Shown here in pieces: positions 8,787-18,755 of a stretch of 64,000 nt of DNA. Position 1 is the stretch's first letter. Each line of letters opens with the position of its first letter. Origin of the DNA: Flavihumibacter soli (lineage in GTDB: Bacteria; Bacteroidota; Bacteroidia; Sphingobacteriales; Sphingobacteriaceae); the NCBI RefSeq assembly GCF_010692725.1, contig NZ_JAAFZB010000093.1, positions 1-64,000 on the forward strand. The letters are read 5' to 3'. The notes beneath the pieces were generated by a model. The model saw nothing but the letters and a program-made list of their open reading frames with translations, ran no database searches and was not told where the DNA came from. The position numbers were made by a program, and so were the translations under genes.

Positions 8787-9365
8787 CTATTTAAGGCCGC
8801 TTTCATACATCATCAGCACTTTTAATATATTCTCATCTGTCATTTGGTTATCTTTTATATAAGCCAAAATATGATCTTTACCGCGACATAGCGCTTCAAG
8901 CTTGTTCTTTTTGCTGTTAAAAAGTCCAATACTGTATTTAGTTCCTTTCTCATCGAATATCTCATACGAAACATCCTGCGTGCTATTCACAATATCATAA
9001 TAATAGTTTTTGTACCATGCTACTTTGTTTTCATAAACTACTTCAAGCAATCTTGGATAACCGTACATCTGAACAAAAACTCTTGGCTTTCCCTCTAAGT
9101 CAATTATCTCCATGCTTTTTACCTCCTCCCATTTAAACTTTTGCTTTTTATTGATATTATTTATAAATCTGATGCGTTGGTTGTAACTACTTTCTCTTGT
9201 CATGGTTTTGTAGAAGATATTTCTTTCAGCCGAAATATGTCCTCGCAAAGTGTCACCTGCCATTAAAAATATTTGTGCTTTTAACCTAGCATTTTGTGCA
9301 AATACATGCTTGGTGTTGCTTAAAATCAATATGATAAGAAGTACTTTAAAAAGTTTTATAATCAT
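8787..9365 (-). CDS. Exported hypothetical protein
   Basis: A 192-residue protein with a clear Sec signal peptide (hydrophobic residues ~5-17, likely cleavage after HVFAQ at ~24). The mature part is rich in Lys, Tyr and Asn, with a GDTLRGHIS element early on and several predicted beta-strand stretches. I do not recognise the family. Its base composition is more AT-rich than its neighbours. It is leftward and could be transcribed with or after the large amidohydrolase gene upstream, about 65 bp away. Confidence 0.6.
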   Translation of the reverse strand: MIIKLFKVLLIILILSNTKHVFAQNARLKAQIFLMAGDTLRGHISAERNIFYKTMTRESSYNQRIRFINNINKKQKFKWEEVKSMEIIDLEGKPRVFVQMYGYPRLLEVVYENKVAWYKNYYYDIVNSTQDVSYEIFDEKGTKYSIGLFNSKKNKLEALCRGKDHILAYIKDNQMTDENILKVLMMYESGLK

Positions 9366-9431
9366 TTATCTCTGTCTTGTAATATTTCTGTTGGTAGTAG
9401 AGTTTACTCATCACTGCGAAAAGCAGCAATC

Positions 9432-12400
9432 TTAGTCACATTCCGGGTGAGTGAAAATATGGGTTTCTGTATCTCCGGTCGTAGTACTGAAGGTCTCAGA
9501 ACGGCCCGCCTGCCACCAGAATTTACCTCTCGGTTTTTCCCGGCTTATAATTTCATTCATAGTGTCTGCATCGTAAAGTCGTCCGTTGATCATAACCTGC
9601 TTAATCTTTTCACTGTTACGGATGTCATCCAATGGATTTTCGTCCATGATGATCATGTCTGCAAGCTTGCCTGTTTCCAATGAGCCGATCTCTTTTCCCA
9701 TACCAAGGTACTCGGCACCATTGATCGTTGCGCTGCGGATTGCCTGGAGAGGCGTCATTCCACCCTGGGCAAGCATCCACAATTCCCAATGTGCTCCGAT
9801 TCCCTGGATCTGACCGTGGGCACCAAGGTTGACCTTCGTGCCACCGTCTGCGAGTTGCTTGACTGCCTTGGAAACTTCAATATGACCATAATCACCGAAT
9901 TCAGAGGTAGGCCTGCGACGGGAGCGGGCATCAATAATGTGTCGGGGCGTGTAAGACAGCAAACGCTCGTTCTCCCACACATTAGTCCGGTCATACCAGA
10001 AATTTTCTCCTGACTGGGAACCGTAACTGACAATGAGCGTTGGCGTGTAGCCTGCATTGCTTCCGTTCCACAGTGATTTTACATCCTTGTAAACGGGAAG
10101 GACGGGGATGTTATGTTCGACCCCTGTATGACCATCAACGATATGGGTCATGTTATGAAAAAAGGTTGATCCGCCTTCTGGTACGACTTCCATCTGCAGT
10201 TCGCGGGCTGCCTGGATTATTTGCTGACGCTGTTCGCGACGAGGCTGGTTATATGACTTTACACTGAAAGCTCCAACTGCCTTCATTCTCCGCAGTGCCG
10301 AACGGGCATCATCCAGGTTGTTGATCACGGCTTTAAAATCGCCGTCAGCGCCGTAAAGGATCGTACCGGTTGAATAAACCCGCGGCCCGACCATTATGCC
10401 TGCTTTCAACATCTCTGACTGGCTGAAAGCCATTTCTGTGTTGCTTGAAGGATCATGTGAAGTTGTAACGCCGTAAGCCAGGTTGGTGTAATAACTCCAA
10501 TCCTGTTGAGGACTTACTCCATCGGGACTGGTACGAAGGTGTGCATGCACATCAACGATTCCCGGCATGATCGTTTTACCTTCAGCAGATACAACTTTCG
10601 CATCAGCAGGGACAGAAACATCGCTTCCGATAGCCGTAATCCGGTTTTTTTCAATAATGATAGTCCCGTTTTCAATCACTTCATCACCCTTCATTGTAAT
10701 AATACGGGCGCCCGTGATTGCTATTTTGCCAACAGGCAAATCAGCTTTCAGCTTTAGACCGATATTAATGCCGATAGAATCTGCAGCAGGCAATTTTTCC
10801 GGGGCACCGTCTACAAAAGCAAAGGAATTTTTGATCTGCCTGCTGAAATATTGCGGGCCAAGTGTCCAGTTCAGACTTTGTCCGTCATTGCTCCAATGCA
10901 AGTAATTACCTGCATCGCGGGTGACTTTGGTCAGTGGCAGGGCTTTGTTGGTTGAAGACAGGTCTAGTGCACTGCCGGAAGTGGCCATCGGCGTGATATA
11001 GACATTGAATAATTCTGTAAACGCTATCCACTTACCATCCGGGCTGGGAACAAAGAGGTTTGCATATGTAGATGTGTAATGGGTTTTTGCATTGTTCCCG
11101 CTCAGATCAATGCTTTTTAAAGCTTTTTTTCCGCCCTCACTGCTCTGGAAGAATATGCGGTCATCGGTGCTGTTGAACATCGGGCGTATCCCTGATTCCG
11201 AGATAAGTTTCGGATTACTGCCATTAGAAGACATTATATAGATACCTGTATTTTTGCCGAATGCATGGCCGAGTACGTCGTTTCCTGAGCCTTTGCGGTA
11301 TACGATCTTATCACCTTTGCCTGAGTATTTAGGGGAATAATAATAGCCTTTCTCTGATGTGAGTTTCGTTATACGGCCATTCTTGAGATCGATCTTATTA
11401 ATCGATCCTTTGTTTTCATCGCTCCAGCTTACAAATAGTAATGATTTTCCATCCGGGCTGAATTGAGGTTCAAATTCAAATTCGGTGCCTTTGCTGATCC
11501 TTTCAGGAGTTCCGTCAGGCAGGTCCTTCGTATAGATGTAACCAGCAGCATTGAAAGCAACCTTTTTACCGTCCGGCGCTGTTGTCAACTGCCTGATCAT
11601 TTTAACATCAAATTCATCCTGGAAAACCTTTTGAGGAAAGTGAAGAGATTCGGATATCGTTTGCGTGGTGTTCACCAGGAACGGTATTTCGGTAACAACC
11701 TGGGTTAAAAGGCTAAGCTTCCTGATCTTTCCTTTCGCATAAAACACAATATGTTTGCTGTCAGGCGTCCAATCGAAGTTTGGATATAGTCCAAAGATTG
11801 CCCATGCCTCCTGCTGATCAAGCGAAAGATCATCGTAGACAGGCCACTCCTCGCCCGTCTCCTGGTCCTGCACGAACAAAACCGATTTCAAACGAACTCT
11901 TTTTACAAAAGCCAGGTATTTTCCATCCGGTGAGATCTGCGGCCTTACTGCTCCGCCTTGTCCGCCGGCCGCAGTGGTAATATCCCCTGTAATACGGTTT
12001 AAGCGACGGATGTTGTAGATCTCGCCGTTAGGATCCTTGTTGTATTGAAAGAAAGGACCGGGCGATACATCTTCTGAGAAGTAAACATATTTTCCATCCG
12101 GCGATACTTCGGGTTCACCGGCATCCTGCTGATCGTTTTTACGTTTTGTCAGTTGTATTCCTTCACCGCCGCCTGCTATATGGTACATCCACATTTCTCC
12201 GGCACCTAAAGAACGGGTTCCGGTAAAATGTTTTCGGGCAATAAGGTATTGATTGTCCGGCGTCCATACAGCATTGTTTAAAAGCCGGAACGTTTCCTTG
12301 CTAACCGCCCGCTTTCCGTTGCCGTCCGCGTTCATTACCCAGATATTATCCGCTCCGTCTTTGTCACTGGTGAAGGAGATATATTTACCATTCGGACTAA

Positions 12401-12683
12401 AACGAGGCTGCACGTCCCAGGCCATACCACTAGAAAGCACCGTGGCTTTACCGCCGGTCATTGGTATTTTGTAGATATCACCTAACAGATCAAAAACAAT
12501 TTCTTTACCATCCGGACTTACATCCAGGTTCATCCAGGTACCCTCATCTGTGTCAATGCTGATCGATTTAGTGGGTCCGGAAGGTTTTTCAATATTCCAT
12601 TTTGGTTTGGAAGGGGAGTCCTGGCTAAAGGCTGAGTGGCTGACTACGAGAAGGAGGAGTGCAGAAATAACGCTTTTATTCAT
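9432..12683 (-). CDS. TolB-like beta-propeller / amidohydrolase fusion protein
   Basis: About 1083 residues counted from the ATG at 12683, which gives a clean signal peptide (MNKSVISALLLLVVSHSAFS, then Q); an upstream ATG at 12707 would spoil it. Residues ~45-640 hold repeated SPDGKxIxF motifs of a WD40/TolB-type propeller. Residues ~670-1060 form a metal-dependent amidohydrolase: the VDVHAHLR metal ligands, a VKSYNQP segment, DGHTGVEHN, and the C-terminal GSLETGKLADMIIMDENP typical of imidazolonepropionase-like members. It is probably a secreted hydrolase (peptide or cyclic amide substrates). The exact substrate is unknown. Confidence 0.85.
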   Translation of the reverse strand: MNKSVISALLLLVVSHSAFSQDSPSKPKWNIEKPSGPTKSISIDTDEGTWMNLDVSPDGKEIVFDLLGDIYKIPMTGGKATVLSSGMAWDVQPRFSPNGKYISFTSDKDGADNIWVMNADGNGKRAVSKETFRLLNNAVWTPDNQYLIARKHFTGTRSLGAGEMWMYHIAGGGEGIQLTKRKNDQQDAGEPEVSPDGKYVYFSEDVSPGPFFQYNKDPNGEIYNIRRLNRITGDITTAAGGQGGAVRPQISPDGKYLAFVKRVRLKSVLFVQDQETGEEWPVYDDLSLDQQEAWAIFGLYPNFDWTPDSKHIVFYAKGKIRKLSLLTQVVTEIPFLVNTTQTISESLHFPQKVFQDEFDVKMIRQLTTAPDGKKVAFNAAGYIYTKDLPDGTPERISKGTEFEFEPQFSPDGKSLLFVSWSDENKGSINKIDLKNGRITKLTSEKGYYYSPKYSGKGDKIVYRKGSGNDVLGHAFGKNTGIYIMSSNGSNPKLISESGIRPMFNSTDDRIFFQSSEGGKKALKSIDLSGNNAKTHYTSTYANLFVPSPDGKWIAFTELFNVYITPMATSGSALDLSSTNKALPLTKVTRDAGNYLHWSNDGQSLNWTLGPQYFSRQIKNSFAFVDGAPEKLPAADSIGINIGLKLKADLPVGKIAITGARIITMKGDEVIENGTIIIEKNRITAIGSDVSVPADAKVVSAEGKTIMPGIVDVHAHLRTSPDGVSPQQDWSYYTNLAYGVTTSHDPSSNTEMAFSQSEMLKAGIMVGPRVYSTGTILYGADGDFKAVINNLDDARSALRRMKAVGAFSVKSYNQPRREQRQQIIQAARELQMEVVPEGGSTFFHNMTHIVDGHTGVEHNIPVLPVYKDVKSLWNGSNAGYTPTLIVSYGSQSGENFWYDRTNVWENERLLSYTPRHIIDARSRRRPTSEFGDYGHIEVSKAVKQLADGGTKVNLGAHGQIQGIGAHWELWMLAQGGMTPLQAIRSATINGAEYLGMGKEIGSLETGKLADMIIMDENPLDDIRNSEKIKQVMINGRLYDADTMNEIISREKPRGKFWWQAGRSETFSTTTGDTETHIFTHPECD

Positions 12684-12826
12684 AGTATACGCTGATTGAG
12701 CGCGCAATTTAATAAAATTCAGTTTCTGCAGCTGAATAATTGAAGCTCCGAAAAATAGGGCAATATTTTTACTGGCGTATTTAGATTCTCTCTCTTTTCT
12801 TTAGTAGCCTTATATTGGGCCTTTAA

Positions 12827-14719
12827 ATGACCATTCATCAGATCTTACAAACGTATTGGGGTTTCTCCAGCTTCCGGTCATTGCAGGAAGAGGTAATTCA
12901 GTCTGTTCTGGATGGCAGGGATACCCTGGCCCTGATGCCCACCGGAGGCGGTAAATCAGTTTGTTTCCAGGTTCCTGCATTATTGAAGCCCGGGATCTGC
13001 ATTGTCGTGTCACCCCTCATCGCACTGATGAAGGACCAGGTAGAAAACCTGAAGTCTAAAGGCATCAAAGCCATTGCGATTATCTCCGGGATGGGAAAGC
13101 GCGAGGTGGATATCGCCCTGGATAATTGTATTTACGGCGACATCAAATTCCTTTACCTGTCTCCCGAAAGATTATTGTCTGACCTGGTTCGTGAACGTAT
13201 CAGGCATATGAAGGTAAACCTTATCGCAGTCGATGAGGCCCACTGTATCGCACAATGGGGTTATGATTTCAGACCGCCATATATGCATATTGCAGACCTT
13301 CGGGAAATACACCCGGACATACCCGTACTGGCACTAACCGCCACCGCTACCGCAGATGTCGCACAGGATATTCAAAAGCAACTGCGATTTAAGACCGACA
13401 ATATTTTCCGAAAGTCGTTCGAACGAAAAAACCTGGGTTACGTGGTCGTTAGCGAGGAAAATAAACTTGGAAAGCTTCTTTCGATCGCGAGGAAGATTGC
13501 CGGCTCGGGAATTATTTATGTCCGTAACAGACGTCAAACGCAGGAGATTGCCAGGCAGCTCGGTTTGCAGGGGATCTCTGCCGATTATTACCATGCAGGA
13601 ATCGATACTCCGAGCAGGACGCAAAAGCAGTTACGTTGGAAACAGGGCCTAACCCGTATCATGGTCGCCACAAATGCATTCGGGATGGGCATCGATAAGC
13701 CTGACGTCCGCTTTGTCATACATCTTGATCTTCCGGAAAGCCTTGAGGCCTATTACCAGGAGGCAGGAAGGGCTGGAAGAGATGAGAAGAAAGCTTTTGC
13801 AATTCTGTTATTCAATGCGTCCGACGAGCATCTTTTGCTTAAACGATTTGAGGAAAGCTTTCCTACCGTAGAAGAGATCAAGCAAGTATACCATGCGTTG
13901 GGGAACTATTTTCAGCTGGCAATAGGAGCGGGCGAGGGTCTTTCTCTTGAGTTTGATATTGCCGAGTTCTGTGCGCGTTTTCAGCTTGAGGCCATCAAGA
14001 CCATCAATGCTTTGAAATTTCTGGAACGGGATGAATATATCGTTCTGAGCGAAACGGTATTCTTGCCATCGAGAGTACAATTTGTATGCGGGCATGAAGC
14101 TTTATACCACTTCCAGGTGGAACAGCCGGCTTACGACCAGTTCATAAAAACCCTTTTACGTTCCTACGGCGGAATCTTTGATCAATATGTCGCCATTAAG
14201 GAATCAGACCTGGCAAAGCGTACGGGCTTATCAAGACCTGAGGTTATTTCAACACTTCAGAAACTCCAGGGCTTCCAGTTGCTGCAATATATACCGCAGA
14301 CGGATAAGCCACATATCGAATGGATAAAGGCCCGTGTTGACTTCAGTCATTTGTTCATTAACGGAAGACACATTGCCGAACGGCAGCAGGTAACAAAAAC
14401 ACAATTGGAATGCCTTCTCGGATATGTGAAGAAGCCGGTTTGCCGAAGTCTGCAACTACTTCGGTATTTTGATGATCACGATTCCCGTAAATGTGGCGTA
14501 TGTGACGTTTGTCTTGATGAAAAGCGTGCCAGGAAGCATGAAATAATCGCTACTGAGATCTCGAGGGAGATATTTGATCTCTTGTCATCCCGGCGAATGC
14601 TTCTTTCCGACCTGATTACTTCCCTGAGTGTAGGAGATGAAGCGATGAAACTTGCCGTTGTTCGGGAGTTGATAGACGCCGGGAAACTAAAGTCCGATGC
14701 CGATTGGTACTTTTTATAA
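12827..14719 (+). CDS. recQ: ATP-dependent DNA helicase of the RecQ family
   Basis: A 630-residue superfamily 2 helicase for 3'-5' unwinding in recombination and repair. Walker A PTGGGKS is at 38-44, the DEAH box at 136-139, and the RecQ loop HCIAQWGYDFRPPY follows it. The motif VI region includes YYQEAGRAGRD. The RQC zinc site is visible as LECLLGYVKKPVC...CGVCDVC. There is no room for an HRDC domain after the winged helix, so this is the shorter RecQ type common in Bacteroidota beside a ~730-residue RecQ. It is divergent from the amidohydrolase gene, with about 140 bp between the two starts. Confidence 0.92.
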   Translation: MTIHQILQTYWGFSSFRSLQEEVIQSVLDGRDTLALMPTGGGKSVCFQVPALLKPGICIVVSPLIALMKDQVENLKSKGIKAIAIISGMGKREVDIALDNCIYGDIKFLYLSPERLLSDLVRERIRHMKVNLIAVDEAHCIAQWGYDFRPPYMHIADLREIHPDIPVLALTATATADVAQDIQKQLRFKTDNIFRKSFERKNLGYVVVSEENKLGKLLSIARKIAGSGIIYVRNRRQTQEIARQLGLQGISADYYHAGIDTPSRTQKQLRWKQGLTRIMVATNAFGMGIDKPDVRFVIHLDLPESLEAYYQEAGRAGRDEKKAFAILLFNASDEHLLLKRFEESFPTVEEIKQVYHALGNYFQLAIGAGEGLSLEFDIAEFCARFQLEAIKTINALKFLERDEYIVLSETVFLPSRVQFVCGHEALYHFQVEQPAYDQFIKTLLRSYGGIFDQYVAIKESDLAKRTGLSRPEVISTLQKLQGFQLLQYIPQTDKPHIEWIKARVDFSHLFINGRHIAERQQVTKTQLECLLGYVKKPVCRSLQLLRYFDDHDSRKCGVCDVCLDEKRARKHEIIATEISREIFDLLSSRRMLLSDLITSLSVGDEAMKLAVVRELIDAGKLKSDADWYFL

Positions 14720-14840
14720 CCGTCACCACAGCACAAGAAATTTAATCTGCCTCTTCCAAATTCCTCCTTCGCTTCGTTTTTGGATCGCTCCGGTCTGCTT
14801 GTTTACCTACTAAGTAAAATTTAACAAAAATTTAACAGAT

Positions 14841-14848
14841 TATTTTTG
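14841..14848 (+). promoter_or_regulatory. Bacteroidota -7 box TATTTTTG for the GIN gene
   Basis: The octamer fits TAnnTTTG. No clear TTTG is seen about 20 bp upstream (TTTA is present). If used, the transcript would carry a leader of roughly 150 nt before the ATG at 15012. The AT-rich 292-bp gap after recQ holds nothing else recognisable. Confidence 0.4.
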
Positions 14849-15011
14849 GTGCAGTGTGTAACGTTTAATTTTTTGATGCGTCATATAATAGCAACAGGAC
14901 AATAAACAGGCCGATTTAAAAAATCCTTAAAGTAGCATGTATTGCATAGTAATTTATTATGCATTCAAGATATAATTAATTAAATGTTAAAAAAACTTAG
15001 CAACTCTTACC

Positions 15012-15689
15012 ATGAAAACAAAAATCTTAAAAATGATGGGCATTACAGTAATGGCCTTCGTTGTAATTATCATCAGCAGTTCCAGAAGATCAAGGGCGGC
15101 TGATAAAAAGGCAGTCGTTACCGAACTAAAAGACGTAAGAAATATTCACAAGATTTCGGTAATAGGTAATGTCGAACTTGTCTTAACCCAGGGAACTGAA
15201 GAAAACTTGAAGGTTTATGATAATTACTACTCAAAAAATGCGCTGGTACAGTGGGAGAACGGAGAGCTGCGGATCTCATCCTTTGAAGATAAAAAGTTGA
15301 CTGTTCATGTAACAGTATCCAATCTCTCATCTCTGGAAGCAAGTGGAAGTTCTACAATAAACACGACAAATGAGTTGAGTGCTGTCGATCTCGACATTCA
15401 ATTACAGGATAATGCGAAGGCAACCATTGAAGCGCAGGCAATCAATGTCAGCAGTTCCATTGCTGATGAGGCTAAACTTGAATTAACGGGAGAATCGGTC
15501 AATCAGCACCTGGAACTAAGTAACGCAGCAGAATATCATGCTGTTCGCTTCGAAACCCAGAACCGCTCAATGCTTATTACGAATAATGCGTTAGCCTCTA
15601 TAAGCCAGGAAGGACCGTCCACCCGGATAAAGACGATCAGCAAAGTTTTAAAAACAGAAGATTCTCTCGGTCTTGACCTTCTGCAATAA
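15012..15689 (+). CDS. GIN domain (DUF2807) protein, exported
   Basis: A 225-residue protein with an N-terminal hydrophobic segment (~8-23) followed by a basic patch, so it is exported or anchored. The mature part follows the DUF2807 pattern: an opening V-x-N-V-E-L-V-L-T-Q-G block, then repeats of single beta strands with Ser/Gly turns (LEASGSSTINT, ELSAVDLDIQLQDNAKATIE). The fold is expected to be a beta helix at the cell surface or periplasm. The function of GIN proteins is not established. A second, more typical GIN lipoprotein follows 111 bp downstream in the same direction. Confidence 0.8.
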   Translation: MKTKILKMMGITVMAFVVIIISSSRRSRAADKKAVVTELKDVRNIHKISVIGNVELVLTQGTEENLKVYDNYYSKNALVQWENGELRISSFEDKKLTVHVTVSNLSSLEASGSSTINTTNELSAVDLDIQLQDNAKATIEAQAINVSSSIADEAKLELTGESVNQHLELSNAAEYHAVRFETQNRSMLITNNALASISQEGPSTRIKTISKVLKTEDSLGLDLLQ

Positions 15690-15800
15690 CATCTGTTAAG
15701 TCATCTAAATAAAAAGGGAGTTGTGTGTTAAAACCAATTTCCTTTTTTTACTTTTATTGTAACCTAACGTTAAATGAGGGAGTCATAGTAAATAAAAAAC

Positions 15801-16514
15801 ATGAAAATATCCGTTCTAAGCATATCCCTAATTGCCGCAGGTTTATTCTTCTCAGGCTGCAACCGCTTCGGTTGTATTGAAGGCTCCGGCAGGCAGATTA
15901 GCAGCAACCGAAATGTTGAGCCTTTTACATTTATTGAAACCGGCGGATCTGTAAAGCTTGTTCTGAAGCAAGGACCTCAAAGCCTCAAAATAGTGGCTGA
16001 TGATAACATAATGGAAAAAATACGAACGCGTGTTCACGGAAATACCCTGACGATTGACATGGACGGTAACTTTTGTAATTCAGGACCTATCGTTGTATAC
16101 CTCAGTTCTAAAGGTTATGAAGGAATTGACGCGTCGGGGGCAGTAGAGATTGTAAGCGACGGAAAGCTCCAGGTGAATGATTTTGAGATGGAACTGAGCG
16201 GATCCAGCAAGGTTGATATTGATCTGAACGCTGCCAACGTTCGTACTAGTTCGAGCGGATCTTCAGAAATCGCGATAAAAGGCCAGGCAAGTACCCATGA
16301 AGTTGATCTTAGCGGTTCAGCTGCTATAAAAGCACTGGATTTTGTGGTAGGGAAATATCGTATTGAATCAAGTGGTGCGAGTGAATCAAAAATAAATGTA
16401 TTAAACGAGCTATCCGTTAAATCAAGCGGTTCAAGTGATGTTGAATACAGAGGCAATCCTTCCAAGGTACACAGTGACGATTCAGGTGCATCAAGTCTTC
16501 GAAAAATAAACTAA
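15801..16514 (+). CDS. GIN domain (DUF2807) lipoprotein
   Basis: A 237-residue lipoprotein with lipobox LFFSGC (C20). It shows the standard head-GIN pattern: FIETGGSVKLVLKQGPQ near residues 45-60, then many SSG/SGSS turns spaced ~20 residues apart (ELSGSSKVDI, SSSGSSEIAI, DLSGSAAIKAL, SSGASESKI, KSSGSSDV). This gives a regular right-handed beta-helix-like repeat. It probably sits in the outer or inner membrane leaflet by its lipid. It pairs with the gene at 15012 as a likely duplication. A terminator follows 20 bp after the stop. Confidence 0.88.
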   Translation: MKISVLSISLIAAGLFFSGCNRFGCIEGSGRQISSNRNVEPFTFIETGGSVKLVLKQGPQSLKIVADDNIMEKIRTRVHGNTLTIDMDGNFCNSGPIVVYLSSKGYEGIDASGAVEIVSDGKLQVNDFEMELSGSSKVDIDLNAANVRTSSSGSSEIAIKGQASTHEVDLSGSAAIKALDFVVGKYRIESSGASESKINVLNELSVKSSGSSDVEYRGNPSKVHSDDSGASSLRKIN

Positions 16515-16533
16515 CAACGATCTTACTTCTACT

Positions 16534-16558
16534 AAAGCCACTCTGCAAGGGTGGCTTT
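16534..16558 (+). terminator. Stem-loop terminator after the GIN pair
   Basis: AAAGCCAC and GTGGCTTT form an 8-bp stem around a 9-nt loop. The trailing tract is only moderately T-rich (CTTGTTAT), so strength is uncertain. Confidence 0.7.
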
Positions 16559-16647
16559 CTTGTTATATAGCCTGATCGGGTAGTCTTATTTAAGTATGTC
16601 GTGCGTAATTTTTTGATCTGCTAATTTTCTCTACTTTTAGGCAAAGT

Positions 16648-17958
16648 ATGGAGATCAAAAATAATAAAAGGACCATCAGGGGCTGGTCAATGTTCGATTG
16701 GGCCAACTCGGCATATAATCTTGTAATTACCTCTACAATCTTCCCCGCTTATTACGTGGCTATCACTGAGGGCCTCGACGATAAGGTTTACTTTTTCGGG
16801 CGACGGTTTACAAATACGGCGCTTTCAAATTATGCCCTTTCAGTCGCTTATCTCATTATGGTGATCGTGCTTCCTATTCTTTCATCGGTAGCAGATTATC
16901 GTGGCAACAAGAAGGTTTTTATGAAGATGTTTACCTATATGGGCGGTGCAGCCTGCGCTGGATTATTCTTCTTCGAGCTGGATACACTCGAACTTGGCAT
17001 TATTTGTTTCGCGGTTGCGGCTATGGGATATATTGGGGGAGTCATGTTCAACAATTCCTATCTCCCTGAGATTGCCACACCTGATCAGCAAGATCGTGTT
17101 AGTGCACAGGGTTTTGCTTACGGTTATGTGGGAAGTGTTATACTCCAGATAATCTGTTTCGTTTTCGTTTTAAAACCGGAGCTTTTTGGCATCACCGATG
17201 CTTCTTTTCCGGCCCGCCTGTCGTTCCTGCTGGTTGGCATTTGGTGGATCGGGTTTGCTCAGGTATCGTTTAAAGTTTTGCCGGCCGGCAGCCCCAATTA
17301 TAACCGCATCAACAAGCAGGTTATTCATGGTGGTTTCCAGGAGTTGCAAAAGGTATGGCATCAGTTAGGTGAAATGAAGTTGCTGAAGCGATTCCTCCTT
17401 GCCTTTTTCTTTTATGCGATGGGAGTTCAGACCATCATGCTTGTCGCGGCTGCTTTCGGGGAAAAGATCCTCAATTTAGGTACCTCCAAACTGATCACTA
17501 CCATCCTGATCATACAACTGGTAGCCATATTGGGTGCTTTGATTATGTCCCGCTTCGCCAGGAAATACGGCAATATCCCAGTGCTCATCTTCGTTGTAAT
17601 TATCTGGATAGTGATCTGCATATGCTCATACTTTATCACCACCGAATACCAGTTTTATGGACTTGCTGCAATCGTGGGATTGGTAATGGGCGGAATACAA
17701 TCTATTTCACGCTCTACATACTCTAAGCTAATTCCCGAAAATACTCCTGACACCGCTTCGTTTTTCAGTTTTTATGATGTGACCGAGAAGATGGCAATCG
17801 TAATCGGATTATTTTCTTTTGGATATATCGAAGAATTTACCGGAAGTATGCGGAATTCTGCTTTAACTTTAGCCGGATTTTTCATTGTAGGCCTTGTAGT
17901 GCTTGTGTCGATCATGTTTATGAAACCGCAGCCGGCAATTGAACTTAAGTCCGCATAA
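16648..17958 (+). CDS. MFS transporter, UMF1/Atg22-like family
   Basis: A 436-residue inner-membrane protein with about 12 hydrophobic helices. The family signature at the N-terminus is RGWSMFDWANSAYNLVITS, typical of bacterial relatives of the vacuole effluxer Atg22 (UMF1). A loop with PEIATPDQQDRVSAQGFAYGYVGS and the later GGIQSISRSTYSKLIPE block are also characteristic. The substrate of bacterial members is not known; amino acid efflux is suggested by the yeast protein. It stands upstream of a LutA-like Fe-S protein by 47 bp and may share its transcript. Confidence 0.88.
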   Translation: MEIKNNKRTIRGWSMFDWANSAYNLVITSTIFPAYYVAITEGLDDKVYFFGRRFTNTALSNYALSVAYLIMVIVLPILSSVADYRGNKKVFMKMFTYMGGAACAGLFFFELDTLELGIICFAVAAMGYIGGVMFNNSYLPEIATPDQQDRVSAQGFAYGYVGSVILQIICFVFVLKPELFGITDASFPARLSFLLVGIWWIGFAQVSFKVLPAGSPNYNRINKQVIHGGFQELQKVWHQLGEMKLLKRFLLAFFFYAMGVQTIMLVAAAFGEKILNLGTSKLITTILIIQLVAILGALIMSRFARKYGNIPVLIFVVIIWIVICICSYFITTEYQFYGLAAIVGLVMGGIQSISRSTYSKLIPENTPDTASFFSFYDVTEKMAIVIGLFSFGYIEEFTGSMRNSALTLAGFFIVGLVVLVSIMFMKPQPAIELKSA

Positions 17959-18005
17959 TTATTTATTTACGCAGCAATTGCTCTTGAAAAGCAAATTAAT
18001 TTATT

Positions 18006-18734
18006 ATGACTGTTGAACTGTTTATACCCTGCTTCATAGATCAATTATATCCACAGACGGCATTTAACACGCTTAAGTTGCTTGAAAAGGCCGGGTGTAA
18101 AGTTCAGTATAATGCCCAGCAAACGTGCTGCGGCCAGCCGGCTTTCAACGCCGGCTTCTGGGATGAGGCAAAGGCAGTGGGCAGTAAGTTTCTGAATGAT
18201 TTTTCGGAAGCGAATTATATCGTTTCGCCCTCGGCTTCGTGTACAGGTATGGTGAAAAATTATTACAGTGATCTTTTCACCAATACCGCTGTCCATAATA
18301 AATGCCGGAGCATTCAAAGCAATATTTATGAACTATCTGACTTTCTGGTAAATGTCGTGAAAAGGGATTATTTCGGCGCTGAGCTTGACGGAAGAGCGGT
18401 TTACCACGACTCCTGTTCAGCCTTACGGGAATGCAAGATCAAAGAAGAGCCCCGCGCACTTTTGAGCAAGGTACATGGTTTGGACCTGGTGGAAATGCGT
18501 GATACCGAGACCTGCTGCGGCTTCGGAGGAACGTTCGCCGTGAAATTTGACGGTATTTCAAGTGCGATGGCTCAACAAAAGATTGATAATGCCCTGGAAA
18601 TGGAAGCGGATTATATTATTTCAACAGATGCTTCCTGCCTGATCAATTTACAGGGCTATATCGATAAACATGATCTTCCGATAAAAACCATGCATCTCGC
18701 CGATGTGCTGACCCACGGATGGGGAAATGTTTAA
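18006..18734 (+). CDS. LutA/LldE-like (Fe-S)-binding protein
   Basis: A 242-residue protein with two CCG cysteine-rich domains (QQTCCGQPAFNAG near residue 40 and TETCCGFGGTFAVK near 175), plus further Cys in SASCTG and HDSCSAL. This is the layout of LutA/LldE, a subunit of the Fe-S lactate-oxidising complex. The usual partners LutB and LutC are not next to it here, so it may act alone or with distant partners. It follows the UMF1-type transporter by 47 bp; both could form one transcript. The family is sure; the substrate (lactate) is inferred from the family. Confidence 0.85.
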   Translation: MTVELFIPCFIDQLYPQTAFNTLKLLEKAGCKVQYNAQQTCCGQPAFNAGFWDEAKAVGSKFLNDFSEANYIVSPSASCTGMVKNYYSDLFTNTAVHNKCRSIQSNIYELSDFLVNVVKRDYFGAELDGRAVYHDSCSALRECKIKEEPRALLSKVHGLDLVEMRDTETCCGFGGTFAVKFDGISSAMAQQKIDNALEMEADYIISTDASCLINLQGYIDKHDLPIKTMHLADVLTHGWGNV

Positions 18735-18755
18735 TCTCATCACAAACTAAACAAG

